Source of the DNA: Apis mellifera
Lineage: Eukaryota; Arthropoda; Insecta; Hymenoptera; Apidae
Reading direction: 5' to 3'
NCBI RefSeq assembly: GCF_003254395.2
Contig: NC_037653.1
Span: forward strand, 4,647,783-4,711,782
DNA: 64,000 nt
The notes under the pieces are model-generated. The model searched no databases and had not been told where the DNA came from. It saw nothing but the letters and a program-made list of their open reading frames with translations. Below, piece after piece: positions 34,511 through 48,900 of the stretch. The position numbers and the translations under genes were made by a program. How positions within the stretch are numbered: the first letter of the stretch is position 1; each line of letters begins with the position of its first letter.

Positions 34511-37500
34511 GTTCGTAATCGATCAATTTTTATCATTGGAAATATATTCTTCTTCTTTTTCTTTTGTTTTCCTTTCTAACACTTTGAACGGTTGTTTGTA
34601 GCCGAGAGGTGTAATAAGAAGAACGCGAGAGATTGTTTAGACAATTTGTGTGTAACTCCTTGTGTTGTTGGGAGAAGTTTTTTTCCTCTTCGGATCGATT
34701 ACCGTTGAGAGAAACAAGCGCGAGGAGAATGTATGTGTGTATGTATGTGTACACGAACGAGCGGTGTAAGCCTTGTTTATAAATACTGGCGGTCGGACGA
34801 AGGATATATCTCTCTTAAAGGGAATATTTCGAAACGTATACGTGCAAGTCGAATCATGATTCGATATTTCACGAAAGGAGCGACACGTGCGTAATTCGAA
34901 ACGATATTCGTTATGTATTCAAGTCTTATAAAATATTCTTTCGAAAGGAAGCGTAAAATAAAACGAATTGATTCGATCATTCGATTACTATATATATATA
35001 TATATATATATACCAATACGTGTTAATGAAAAATGAAATGATGAATTATTTACGATTTAATACGATCGAACTCGGAACGGAATTTAATTCGACGGTACGA
35101 GGCAGACAACCGTCGATTCCGAAGGGAGATGATTGGAATTTAGAAGCCGCTAAAGGGAATCCTAATGGAATCCTGTATTAACCTAGCGGATGTTTATGAC
35201 CGCCGCCAAGTTTGTCTTGGAATTAACGCTAATATTTAACTCGAGATGGACCCGGTAATACCGGAATACGGATGAAAGTCCGAAACTGTCGAGTCGCCAG
35301 ATTAAATGGAAAACTCTCGGTTTGATTTTAACATCTGTAACGCCGAACATTGTGGGATTAATTAAAATGTTATCCTCGATCTTTCGGATCCTTTTACAAA
35401 ATCTGAAATGACAAGGTATGATGAAGAAGATATGATCAGATTATCGTTTTATAAAGATTGTATCAATTAGATTTTCTTTTATTCGATAGTCAATTTTTTT
35501 TAAAGAGAGAAAAATATATTTACAGAGATAATCGTTACTGGAATAATTAATTATGCAAAATGGAAGTGTGGATCATAATCGTAAAAAGTTAATAGCCGTT
35601 ATCGATTCTTCGAAAATCCGACGAATATATTAACATTATGATATAGCAATATTTTTTGTTACGTTTCTATAATAATCTACATATTTGAAGAATAAAGAAT
35701 AGAAATAATTGAAGAAATGCACAAAAGGATAAATAAATAATTAAAAAAAAATACACATCATTGTGTATTAACAATTCAAATTATTTTAATGTCGACTTTT
35801 CTAAATATATTCTCTGATTCAAACCTTGGAAAAAGTCTTTTTTTTAAGGAAAGAAATAGGCAAAGCTTGGATTTGACTGAATTATCAACAACCTGAACAA
35901 ATGAGATTTTCTTGGATTTCTTCTTTTCTTGGATAAATTTTGCCTGTATTGTACAACATGGTATTAAGTTCTCGACATGTGCACTTTGTTTCATCTTCGA
36001 AAAGGTCATAGTATGACGAGTCTCCCTTATTTTTCTCTTGTAATAATCTCGTAATAGAGAAAAAAAATAAAAAAGAACACGTTACACGCGCGATCACTAG
36101 GCGATCGATAAACGAATTAGACAAACCTCGCCTCAAGGTAAAAAGAAATGAAGAAAATAATAAAGTTCAGAGGTTAGGAAGTACGTGTTTCAGTTCGATA
36201 CACACGTTCTATTCGTGTGTCACTTGGCGAAGATCGTACGTTTCAAAGAAACAGAGAGCCACCACGCGAGACACGGAAGTAAAAAGAATATAGAAACGAA
36301 CGTGCCTTTGACACGTCGAGCGTTTTACTCTTTTTTATCGACAGAGGAACAGTGTCACGTGAATTTCGCGTTTTTAAACATTTTCTTCGAAATTTCTTAT
36401 AGTTCGATACGATGTATTCTCGCCATAGTTAAACAAAGCCATTTATCTCTTTCACGTGTTTTCCCATGCTATTCTCATTAGTATAGCGTATATTATTAAA
36501 AACATAATTTGAGACAATTTTTTATCGATCGATTAACCTAAAATTCGAAGCATACAGTAGGTACAGTAGAACATCTATTATTTGAACCGTACGATTTTCT
36601 TTATCAACAAGTATGGAAATGAAATTTAATTTAAAAATATATATATATATATATACATACATATATTCAGAAACGAATGTTTCGAATCTTCACAGAGTAG
36701 AAATTCCTGAACCTGAAGTTTCACAACGAACCGAACTAATACTCGACTGCTAATTTCATTAGATCTGGCAAAGTGTTAATGCTACAAACTGGCCAACTTC
36801 TAAGACACGACCGCAGTTGCGCGACGACGCTTGTTCGGAGGATGAAACTCGAGGAAAATAATTATAATCGGATGAGATATTCCTTGGAAACGGAACAGCT
36901 GTATACCGCGAGTTGTGGAAACTGTTTGCACGCTCGAGCACGCTCAAAAATGGATTCGACGAGTAAATGTGAGAGATTCGAATCGAAAGCGAGATGGAAG
37001 CGGAAATTGCTGGATTATTCGATTAGTAAAATCGTTCGCCTTCTTCTTTCCTCATGGACGTTACGTGAAAACGAGTCGAATTTTCGTTCATGAATATTTG
37101 GATCATTATGATTTCTTGATCTTTTTTCCAATTGTTATAATATTTCTTTTTGTGATTTCATTCGAATTTTCGTCATTCATTCGAAAAATTTTATTACATT
37201 ATTCTGAGGGATATCGCGTGATATTTTTATTAACGCAATGGAAGAAATGTTAAATTTATATTCGTGAATTAACGTGGACACGTATTGTTAAAAATGGATG
37301 AGAACCTTTCTTTCATGAGGGACATCGAGATAAAATGAGAAAGGATAGAACGAAAGCAACTTATCAGATATAAATTAATTGTATTCGTATATTGTCAATT
37401 TTTAAGAGGATTACAGAAGGAAATTTTCGTTCGATGGTAAAGAAAATTGAGATTGAAAATCAAAAATTATAATCACAAATTAATATATAGGTTATGTATA

Positions 37501-40500
37501 TTATAGAAAATTTCTTTCAACTTTCAACAAGAGTTTGAAAAGATTTTTATTAATTAAAGAAAAAAGTTGTTCGATCCGGATCGTTTTCGTGCTTTTCAAT
37601 TTTTAATTAGCAAGAAAGATTATCACTGGGAACGTGAGTTTAATTCGAAAAAGAGATCATAAGAGGGAAGTTGAAAGGCGACTTGTGTAAGACTTCGTTT
37701 CAGATTATTCTGCCGCTGCAGATCTTCTTCTCTGGTTTTTTCAAAACGACAAAGTAAAAATTTTATTGCTTCGCGCACTTTGCCTCGTACTTTACCTCGT
37801 ACTTCCACGTAATCTTCTGCGTCTCGAAAGCGCATCCCGTTATGCGAAGTATACCTTTTTAAGTATCTTTCTGGAATCCAGAAGTTGGATAAGAAACGGA
37901 GGAAAATAAGAAGTTGCTTTCCACGACGTTTTACCACGAGGTTGGACGGCTTTAACTCGTGACCGAGTCGAAGAATGATAAATGGCGACACTTTTTTTCA
38001 ATTTTTTTCTTTTTTTCTTTTCTTCTTTTCTTTCTCGCCTTTGTTTCGCCTTGCCGTATTCCTCTTTTGTGAAATCCAGTTTTCCTCGATTCGAGACGAG
38101 AAAAAAAAAGTTCCCTCCTAAGTTTTCCAGGTTTTTGAAGTAGCGAGAAAGTGTGTATTTTTATTCAAAATCCGCCGTAATTTCTTTCTTCCTCTCTGTT
38201 TTACAGAGAAACAAGTTGAGAGGAACTTGAATGTAAATTAAGAGGCAACGGGTGGAGGAAAAGTAACTAGTTTTCTCAACCGGTTAATTCTTTCTCTTTC
38301 CATCGAATCACAAATGATCAAAAAAGAATGGAATGCTAGTGACTCTCAGAATTACAATGTAAAGTATAAAAAAGTTCATATATAGTGGGGATAATTTTAT
38401 GAACCAATCACTAATATGCTAGTTATATTACCAGTCTTCTCTTTTATCTTTTATTATCGAATCAATCGATTGAAAAATGGAATGTTAATTATAGATTTTC
38501 AGAATTAGGAAAGTATAACAGAAAAAATAAATCGAATGGCCAATATTTCTGATTCATTATAATTGAGCGAAATAAAAGAAAAATAACTAGGAATCATAGA
38601 TTGCAAAGTGGTGAAGATAGAGAATAACTAGAAAGGCAAGTGTGTCTATAAATTGAAGTGGTGGGGAAAGTCGCTAATTGATTCGACAGAGGTTGTGTAG
38701 TTGGGTCTACGGCTATCGAAGCGCCCCGAGCGGTCTTCTTCCGCAAAGTATTCGATTGAAAAGTTTCGTATGGAACTTGAACCCATACTCTCGCTTCTTG
38801 TCACCGCCTCTATAGTTTGGGTGGTAACGTCAAAGTGAGCGACAATGGCGATTGTCGATAAGTGGAAACTTGGTGGAAATTGATAGAATTCTCTGATCGA
38901 CGTGCAATTCAAGTTGATATATTTGATTTCAACGAATAAATGTTTTTTTAAAATTCATCGACAATGAAAAATAAATTCGAAAAATCTCGAATTTCTCTTC
39001 GTCTCTTTCGATGATATTAGCATAGATCGATGCGAAATAATGTGAACAGTGTTTGGACAGGGAAGTTTCGAGGAAGTTTCGCAATGGTTGGAGGGGATCC
39101 GATGGAAAAAGTTGGGACTTCTGTTCGCGGTACCGGTACTCGAGTATTTGATAAACGATTCCTCTCTCTCTCTCTCTCTCTGGTCCGGTTTCTATCAGAA
39201 ACTTTCGTTTTTCGAGCAGAACACGGAACGAATGGGAGTCGGTGGTGGTAACTCGACTAGGAAACTCGTGCATTTGATTCATTTGCATGCGTTCCACGTA
39301 TACGACATACGATTAGATTTTCACTTGGAATTTAAGACTCGATTTACACAGACACCGATCATAATGTCGTTAAAACTTGGTCACATTATATTTTAAAGTG
39401 ATAATCGATTCTTTTCAAAAATTCGAGGATTTGGAGATTTTTCTGGAGAACGTGGTATGTACAAAGTCGGAATTACAGAATATTTAAACTATTAATATTC
39501 AATTTAAGCATTAATTTTTTTTTTTTTAGATTAATTAATTCCAAAGTTCGCTTCAAGTTTGCGTATGTAAAATTTGCAATTTATTTCCGCACGATCCAAT
39601 CGAGTATTCGAAATGTGTACACGGAAATGTGTGAATTACAACGTGAAAATCTCTCTTTTTTTTTAAATATTTAATCTTTCATAAAACTTAATGATTAAAT
39701 TGCACAATTTTCTAGATATCCATAGGATAAGAAATTGCGTTAAAAAAAGGAAGATTAGACCTTGCTTTAGACGTTGAAATATTCAATTTTCATGAAACAA
39801 TCCTCCAACATTTTTTCCAATTTCATCCGCCATTTCGAGGCAAGGTTATACCGGCTCGAATTAATCATCACGAAAGAGGATTGGATAAAAATCTCATCCT
39901 CTCTGCCTATGAATCGCTGGTGTAAATCATATTTCTTTATATCATACGTCATACGTAAGGTATCAGAAATTTCATTTGCAAAAAAAAAAAAAAGATACTC
40001 GACCAATCGTTCATTATTCTTCGTACTTTTCTGAACAGATAACAGAGAATCGATATTCTAATCGTTAAAATTCGATAAAATTTTATAACAATAAACCCTT
40101 AAAGAATATATCGAAATTTTATTTTCGTTATTAAATTTAATTAAGTTTACTGATATTATTTCACGGTATTATTTGTAGTCACGATATTTTTTGGTATTCG
40201 AAATGTTGGCAACCTTGTTTTTTCTAACGACTTCGAATGTTTAGATGGAATATTGTTTATAATCGTTCTTTTTTGTTAATTTTGCAATAAATTGGTTGAA
40301 ATTATCGAATGAAATTACTGATAGAGAATCGTTACGGTTATCGTAACAACAATTTTGGATTTAAATAAAAAAAAAAGAAAAATTCCTTAATTTATTAATT
40401 TTAACATTCTATTTTGTTCAGAGAACGAGATCAACTTTGGATTTAAACGAAAAGATGAGGATGAGGAAAAGAAGCTTCGTTGAAAAATAAGTCCGCAATA

Positions 40501-42569
40501 AAACGAAATAAATATTAGTGAAGCAGAATTTTCATTTTATGAAAAATCAGCGGCTCGTAAAATCCAATAGAAACAGATACATCGATGAGAGTTGGTTCTA
40601 GTCAAATCCAATTTAGGTTAGGGGCCGGAAGCAAGCAGTGGCTGGATGAGCGTTTGCTATGTAGAGGTATCCGTCTAATTGGCTAGACGTTGACGGGTCA
40701 GTACGCATCATATCCGGTTCTCAGCCGAAGTCAAAGCCTGGATATATACCGATAATCGAATTAAGAGTGGGCGGAGTGTCAAAAGTGTAACGAATGAACC
40801 ATTGAATGGAGTTGAAACTGTCGAAAACACTTTTCCACCATTGGCCGCCAATATACTTTTCAACGGGGGATCAGAAATTTTCGGTTGGACGGGGATGGTA
40901 CACGAATAGCCATCCGGAAACTTGCTTTTTCAAATGTTTTTTTCCCTCCCTCCCCAATTTTTTTTATAACCGTGATAGAATATCTGAAATTAACGGAGTG
41001 TGCACGATCATTCGTTTGAATCCAACAATGTTGTTTGTTTATATTAAAAATTTGTGGAAACACGGAGTCACAATTCATTTGTATTTCTCGCGTATAACTT
41101 TAAAAAAGAAATTAAAAATTTTATCATCAAAATTTATTTAAAAAAAAAAAAAAAAATAGGAAAAATCATGTCATCGAAGTCCTTTCTTTTTGTTTTATAT
41201 TCCGATATCTTAATTAACGAGAATATATTATAAAGAAAATGATTCCATAGCATTTAAGACGCTAGTAAAGAGGGATTACGATCTAGTGACTTATATTTTT
41301 TCCTAGAAATGCGTGCATCTTCCGAATCGCGTTTGTTGCTTGCTTCAATGAGATGAGTGTAAGCGGTAAGGACAGAGATAGGTAAATGATTAAAAATTAT
41401 CTTTTTCTTTACACGACGATATTTGCAGGACCGGAAGTCCTATTGGGATGAACGAAAATGCATTTTAAAGAGCAAAGATCCACGCTTCCAACGATCTTTC
41501 ACTCATCGACCGGAAGTCACTATTCCCGGAGTTACAACGGTTCAAAGTTTTCTTAATTTTAATCGAGTTTAATTTTAAGCTAAATTACGCGACAAGCAAC
41601 TTTTCCTACAAAATACATTTCCTATTCATCATTCATCCTTATGTCACTCTATTTCCCATCCCTCTTCATTCTTCCCAATAATAAAATATCATTACTCCCA
41701 CGATACGGCAGAAAATTCGTCGAAAGTTTCTCGAATTAATATCTTGATCGTGTTGGTGAGTAAAAGTAATTCGTGAGTGAAAGGGATTCTCTCGGTCGCC
41801 AATTATCCGGAAGTTTTCCTTTCGCCCGGCCTCCTCCCCCGTCGATATCATCCTAATTGCTATCGAGCGCCTTGGTAATCCATTAGCGGGCCAGAGATGG
41901 CCTAGATCGCCGGCCTTGGAAGCTTCGCCACGGCCTAACCTCCTCCTATCCGTATCTTCCTTTCCACGGAAGAATCTATTCGGCCCCCCCGATTCTATCT
42001 ACTCACGCTACATTTGATGCGGGAATCGCGTTGCTTTGCATCCGCGAGAATTAATGGAGGAGAAGCGCGCGTTTCGAAACGGTGTGAATATATCGATATA
42101 CGATTGGAGAGACATGATGGATTTTTTAAAGAATTTTCGCATATTTCGGATATCTCTCGAATTAAATATTGAATTTGAATTTTAAAAAAATGATGATGCT
42201 CCAGGTATATTTTTCCATTTACTTTTATACATTTGATAATATTATTATTCGATCTCTACTGATTCTGTTGTAAACAATATTTCGTATAATAATAATTACA
42301 AAAATAATGCGATGAAATATCAAAAATGTTAATATCGAAATAATTACAAGCAATCGTTGCTATAATCACGATAATCGAACGAATCAAATATATATATATA
42401 CGAAATTGCTTGTCATTTATTATACGCGGGTTTAATCCACGAACGTTGAAATCCATCGTCGAATTGTAATCTTTTCGAACATGAAACATTGACCGTGGTC
42501 ATTTTACAATGGATACACGGGGACGTAGAAGCCGTAAATCCTTGAATTTTATTTCGATGAATTATCCCC

Positions 42570-42720
42570 TCCCTCCGGATATTTATATATAGGAGGTCGC
42601 CTGTTTTATTCGTGTTTTCGTCGATATCCAGCCACCTATTGAAATTCAGATCGAAGGAGCGAGTGTTTCGATTTACGGATTAACGGATTACGGGAATAAT
42701 GGTCGGAGATAATTCGGGTT
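42570..42720 (+). promoter_or_regulatory. Weak TATA-box promoter candidate
   Basis: TATTTATATATAGG at about 42580-42593 is a good TATA box and is followed by GC-richer sequence. An ATG at 42699 opens an 85-codon frame (MVGDNSGFCRTSDTTMSRSR) that soon becomes Phe-rich from poly-T and has no recognised domain. Reported only as a weak candidate start site inside the long intron. Confidence 0.15.
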
Positions 42721-44249
42721 TTTGTCGAACATCGGATACCACGATGAGCAGATCTCGGCAGGAAATTAAATTCGTCGATCCTCGACAATTTTTTTCCTTC
42801 CCTCCTCCCCCCTCCCCAATAACGAACGAAGTTTGTCTTTTTTTTTTTTTGTTTACGATTTCGATTTTTTTCGTAGAATTACGCTACGAAATTTTGGATA
42901 GAAAATTTTTCTTTTTTGAATTTCACTTTATTTTTATTATTATTTTTTTTAAATAATTTAATTGTGTGTTTTCTCCATCTTTCTTTTTCATCTCTGTAAA
43001 TTCAAATATTCCTATCGTTTTATTTATTGCGAATATTTTTCGTATATTTTGGGAATTTTACTTCTTATATTTCTTTCTTTCTTTTTTTTTTTTTCCAATT
43101 TCTTCATTCATCCATCCAAGTCAGAATTCTAATTTTTCATCGTTTCGCCAATAAAGATAAGAATCACATGGAGGAAATTTTCACATTTCGAGGGAGGAGC
43201 ATGATTATTCATTGTAACGGCTCGGTCGATATTGCAGGATGATGATGCGTATCCGAAAGCGTGGAGCAACCTGCTATAAATTATAACGGCGTATTAGGGT
43301 GTCGAGGCGCTCCAAGTCTCGGAGTATTGCATACATAAATGCATGCCTGGCCTATTGGGAGGAGGAGACAACGCGCCGGACATGGCTTCCCGTAACGCTC
43401 AATAGGGATCGCTGAAAGTAATTTCGAAAATTTTAATGCAATCATCGCACGCATAAATTTCTCTTCTTTGGAAAATATATTTATATAGTTTAATACAAAT
43501 AGAGAAAAGATCGAGAAAAATTGATATATTGTTAAAGATGTTTCATGGTTGGTGTGGATATTTGAGAGAAAAAAGGTATCGTATTTTATTATTATTCGTT
43601 CGATCGTTCTCGAAGAATTGTTCGAGGAAAAGAAAATGGGAAAGATTCGAAGATCGCATCCTCGAGGATATTTACTCGATCGAGCACGCGAAACGGTCGT
43701 TTAAACGAGCAATTTCTATAATTAAACAGAGCAAACTTATCGTCAAATTGCTCTGTTACGCGAACAGTTCTTCTCCAACGAGCCGTGCAACGACGAGATA
43801 TCTGCACAACCTTTAAAAAAGACTCGAAACGATCAAAGGAAGAACCATCGAGGCAAGTGCAACTGCGTGACCAGGTTAATCCTCGAGAAACTCGAATATC
43901 GTGTTTTACTATTGATCCTCTTTCCTCTCTCAGACTTCCCTTCCCTTGGACGAGCGTTGAGATCGTTCTGGACCTCGTGCAATCTCTCTAAAAACAGAAA
44001 AAAAAAAAAAAAAAGAGACAAAGAGGAGTTAAAAAAAGAAGAGATATCAAAAGAGTTCAACTCTCTGTCTCGATGGATTTTCTTCTTCAATTAACAATCC
44101 TCTTCAGTCAAATATTTATAATGTGATATTCGAGTTAATTGCGAGGATCTCCTTTTTTTTTCAAGACGCGCTGCCGCCAGACGTTCTATATCTCCATCCT
44201 GCTCGCCCGAGAAAACTTTTTATTCCCTTTGTCCACGCGAATCTACTAG

Positions 44250-44342
44250 TTACTATTTACGCCTACACGTGGCGCCAGTGTCGATGGCCCTCCCCCCCCC
44301 CCGAATCCGTGCAACCGTCGAGAGTTCGTCCGTAATTCACGA
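44250..44342. repeat. Dispersed repeat, copy 1
   Basis: TTACTATTTACGCCTACACG followed by TGGCGCCAGTGTCGATGG, a C-run, GAATCCGTGCA and a tail with GAGAGTT. It matches the element at 45838-45920 in order and spacing; the GTGGCGC core resembles the core of insect CTCF sites. Confidence 0.6.
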
Positions 44343-45150
44343 GTCGTGGCCGCGGAATCGCGAGAATGCGAGATAATTAAATGGAATTCGTCCAACTCGC
44401 GTATAATTCGATACGTCAAATCTTTTGATAGTATTAACCTCGTTCGTATCATCATCCTTTGATTCGTCTTGTATTTCTCCAAAGTATATTTCCATATTTC
44501 GCGTATATTTGATTTTCTAGATTTTCTAAATTATAAATCAATCGATTTATAATTCTCAAATTCTCAGCATTTTCATGAACTTTTAATAAAAAAGATAATA
44601 TTAAGAAAATTACGAAGAATAGGTTTTCGTATCAGTCGAGCAGACTTTTTTAAATGGAAGAATATTTGGATAAGTATCGATTGAAATTTTAAATGTATGA
44701 AATTAATAAGAGCGATAAAAATCCTACTGTGCAATCTATCTATAATGTAATATTTTTAGGCAGATCTTCTCTCGCAAAAACCTTGAACTGGTAACATTAT
44801 CTGATAATCTTCGTCTCGAGGAGGCTAGATGAAATACAAATTCGAATGACAGGGAATAAAGCAGACAGGCATCGAATGTCTCGGATCATTCAACGAAGCA
44901 TAAGCAATGTTCGAGTAACGCGTGCTTCAAACTCCCATAACGAGGATTTAAGGATCTTCACCGCAACTCCCTTCATCTTCTTTCTCTTCCCTTTTTCTTT
45001 TTTCTTTTTTTTTTTCTCTTCTTTTTTTCAAGAGGAAAGCATCCGCTCGAAACTTTTGATTTCTGAACTGATTACTCTTACCCCGAGAAGAGATCGTCCT
45101 CTCTTTCCCAGAAGTCGAGTTTTCTATCTTCAATTTTTCTTTTCCCATTT

Positions 45151-45153
<3 letters not shown>

Positions 45154-45203
<50 letters not shown>

Positions 45204-45205
45204 TT
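45154..45205. repeat. (TC)n microsatellite
   Basis: About 50 bases of TC repeat with one TTT interruption near 45196. It is the source of a Ser-Leu run in an artificial frame at 44846-45295. Confidence 0.95.
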
Positions 45206-45837
45206 TTTTATCTAATCCTTTTAATCCAACGGCATCAGCCTCTGACACAGTTCCGTTATATTAATGGCGAGGATGGAATTAACGAGTTCGTTTGAACGAC
45301 GAGACGCGCGACAGCCTAGCAAAAGCAACGCGTGCAGAAACTGACGAAATTATAATGACCCTCGACGCTTGCTCGCGACATCCTCCCCCACCTTTTTTTT
45401 AGGCGACTCGTCCTTGCCAGATGAATCGCCATTCCTCCTCGACGACACGCGTCGTTAAACGTTTCCATTAATTCGAACATGTAATTCCACTTCTTCTTTT
45501 TTACACGAAAAATGATCGGTGCAATCGTCCAGTAGTATACTTACTTAAAGAAGAAATTCGTGTTGATGACGAAAAGGAATCAAGTTTTTTCTAGATCTTT
45601 TAAATATATATTGATTTACCGAGTACACAATATATATTCATCTTAATACTGTGTCGATTTTGATCATTGGAAAATGAAATGAAATGATAATGGAAAAATT
45701 TTGAAAATTTCATGCATTGTTATAATAATAATAATAATGTATGAGAAACCTGCAAATTACATTCGTAGATTTCTTAGATATAATTATAGAATGACTAGAA
45801 TGGAAGACTCGCAAACCTCAAAATAACATGAAAATAA

Positions 45838-45920
45838 TTACTATTTACGCTCACGCGTGGCGTTAGTATCGATGATCTCTTGAATCCATGCAGACGTACG
45901 TCTCGAAAGTTGGTAACTCG
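45838..45920. repeat. Dispersed repeat, copy 2
   Basis: TTACTATTTACGCTCACGCG followed by TGGCGTTAGTATCGATGA, GAATCCATGCA and CGAAAGTTGGTAACTCG. Related to 44250-44342, about 1.6 kb away in the same orientation, with several substitutions and a lost C-run. Confidence 0.6.
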
Positions 45921-48900
45921 AAGAACAAAGTAAAACACGTTAGAAAGAACGTGCGTTAATCCAAAATTGTAGCGTTTAGGAACTCGTAAGACAGTTGGTC
46001 GTGAAAACAGAATCACAAAGAAGACCCTCGTCCCACTATCAAACATCCGGCAAACGAAATTCCTTTTAACATGGAACGTTCGCAAATATCTTGCAGATAT
46101 TATTTAGAACGCCTTCAACCGTCTTGACAATTTTACTCGGGTCGCGAGAGAGAGAAAGAAAGAAAGAGAGAGAGTGAATCCAGAAGAACTGGTACGACGA
46201 GGATCTTTAGAGAACGAAGAATTTTGAAAGTTTCATCGACGACACGAGAGCCAAGGTGTTTCCACTTAAATCGCGCGCTGCGCGCCGTGTTTGCCTCTAT
46301 CATTTTCAGAGTACCGTCTCTCATTTCAGACGTCTTTGAGTAAGTTTTCCTTCTCCTCTCCTGGTCTGAAAACCTGGTCTTGAAGAGGTCCTACCGGCGT
46401 AACTGTGCAGTCGCTTACAAGAAGAAGGTCAGCTTAATAGGCTGCCAGGTTACACAGCAGAACCGTTCCCCTTCGTATGCGCGCCCCCTTATTTGCTTGC
46501 GAAATGTTGCTCCCGATCTTGAACCATGGGAAAATCGCTTGGCTTATTTTTAGCTCGAAAATTTAGGAATCTTGATGTTGAGTCGACGAAGTAAGTAAGA
46601 TTTTTTTTCTTTTATTATAGTAATTTCACGATTTATTGATTTATTTTTCATTTGTTTAATTTTGAATCGAGAATTTAGGTTTAGGAAAATTTATTATTAA
46701 TTTCAGATGCTTTCGTAGTTATGGAGATAGGAATTTGTATTATTGGATGGTGCAAGTTTTGATCTGTGATATGAATCGAAGAAGTTTTAATTGTTTGAAT
46801 CATTGACTGTTCCCGTGACTATATAGTACAGAATCGAGTAAATTCTGATAAAGTAATTCTGATATAAGAGATGAGTCGGCCAAGATGCGCTAAACTATGC
46901 TCGATCGATCAAACAGGAGTGTTAACTCGTTTCCAAACTCTTAATTGTTCGAATCGATTCGAAGAAACTTTTCTTTTTAATTGAGAGAAATCTGGACTAT
47001 CTTTGGTCAAAGAACGAAGAAAAATGTTACTTTGATATAGTAATGAAAAAAATTTTAGTGAAAAAATAATTACTGTGGAATCATTTTTAATAAGACAATT
47101 TTACGCGATTTTAAATAAAAATTCAAATATCTATTTCTTTAAAATTTTATCTATTCGTATCTTCATTAATGATTTATATATCTTATTGAAGAATATGTAA
47201 CTATAGCGTGTAAGTAGCATGAAACATTCGTTAATATCAATGCGCTTTTCATGTGCAATGCATTTGTTGATGTTTGCTTAAAGGATGGGTGACCGTTTTT
47301 TTAGAGCACCGCTCTTCATTTTATCATATATATTTCTCTTATCGTATATATTCCCTCTTTGCAATCAATTAATTTAATTACATTCTTTGAAAAAGATGAT
47401 TATGATTTTGATTGAATTGGGAGAAATAATTTCATAGAATTTTGAGACGTAAAAAAGTCGTTGTTTAATAAAAAAAAAATGGTTTTTTAAATTTAGAGGA
47501 AAAAGAAGGAGCAGGATATAAGGAAAAAGAAAGTAAATGTTTTACAAAGAAAAAGAAGTTTTTCTAACAAATAAAAATTCTTAATAAAAAAAGGAAAGAA
47601 ATTCCATTAAATAAAAAATAGAAAATAAAGTAGAGAAAAATTCTAGCAATAAATAAAAAAGTTTTGGAAAAGTCTTCAAAAAACAGAATTGTGCAACAAT
47701 AGAAAAAAATTGTTGATAAAAAAACAGGACATTAAAAAAGAGGGAACTAAGGTAGCAAATAAAAAAAAAAACAGAACAAAGATGTTTAAAAGCGTGTGTG
47801 GAATTTATATTAAAAAAGAAGAACGCAAGAACATTAAAATTCAAATTTTAAAACAATAAAAAATACGAGGAGAAAAAGTATAAAGACAAAAAAATATCAG
47901 AAATGAAAGAAATAATAAATGTATCATAAATTACAACATAAAATTTCAAAGTTTCATTTTTAATGGATATCAGAACTTTATATATGATCAAAAAACATCA
48001 CCAAATATTTTCAGAATCTCTTTTCAACAAAATCTATCCCTAATATCAAGAATGTATATAATCCACACTAATCATTAAACAAAAGCCAAACGCAGCAAAT
48101 TGCGCCTTCCCTTCCAAGTTTTGAAATATCCTCACGTTAATTTCTCACGATTTTAGATACTGTTAAGATACGAGAGTCCTCGAGAATCTTTGGCAAATAA
48201 GTTAAAGCTTATACATCCTACTAAGATTTGCGAGGGAAACGCGATTAAGATGGGGAGAGACCGGTGAACCGGGATATAACGAATCGTGACAGTTGGTGGA
48301 CTTCTATACTTATAAAGATCTGCGTATTACCGGATTTCCGGACCACGTTCCAACATCATCCACCCTCCCAAGTGTACAGATCCGGAGAATTACGTCGCAA
48401 ACGCGCTTGGCCTCGTTCCCTTTATTACTTATTTCAGAACGAGGGAGATGGCGCGTCACAGACAATAGCAATTTGTACTGACAACACCGAACACACTATT
48501 TTTTTTTTTCCACTGGAAACTAAAATAATTTCAAAACTGTGTTCAGTACTTTGCAAAAAAAGTTTTAGACAAAAGTAGTAGGGGAATGGTTTCGAAAGAG
48601 ATAAATTATATAACTGTATAATTATACACGAAGTAGATAACGCGCGAAGATCAAGTTCGTTTTTTCTTTCCCCCAAAGGAATCGTTTCTCTCTTCAGTGG
48701 ATTGGAAAAATATCTTGTATCGTCGAAGAAAAATTGTCCGAACGACGAAATTTCCGTTTAATTCTTAACGATCTCGACAAATATATAATGAAATATTAAA
48801 TAAATTCACCTTCAAGTTAAAACTCGAATCGATTCGGTGGAACGGGATGGGGTGGGGGACATTCGAGTCGAACGGACGGCGATATCGTTTTCTTTTCGGA

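Noticed and set aside
34204..34601. Overlapping frames on both strands around the Btk-motif exon
   Set aside because: Only the + frame with the H-x10-C-C-x9-C motif matches the kinase; the others are shadows of a GC-rich exon.
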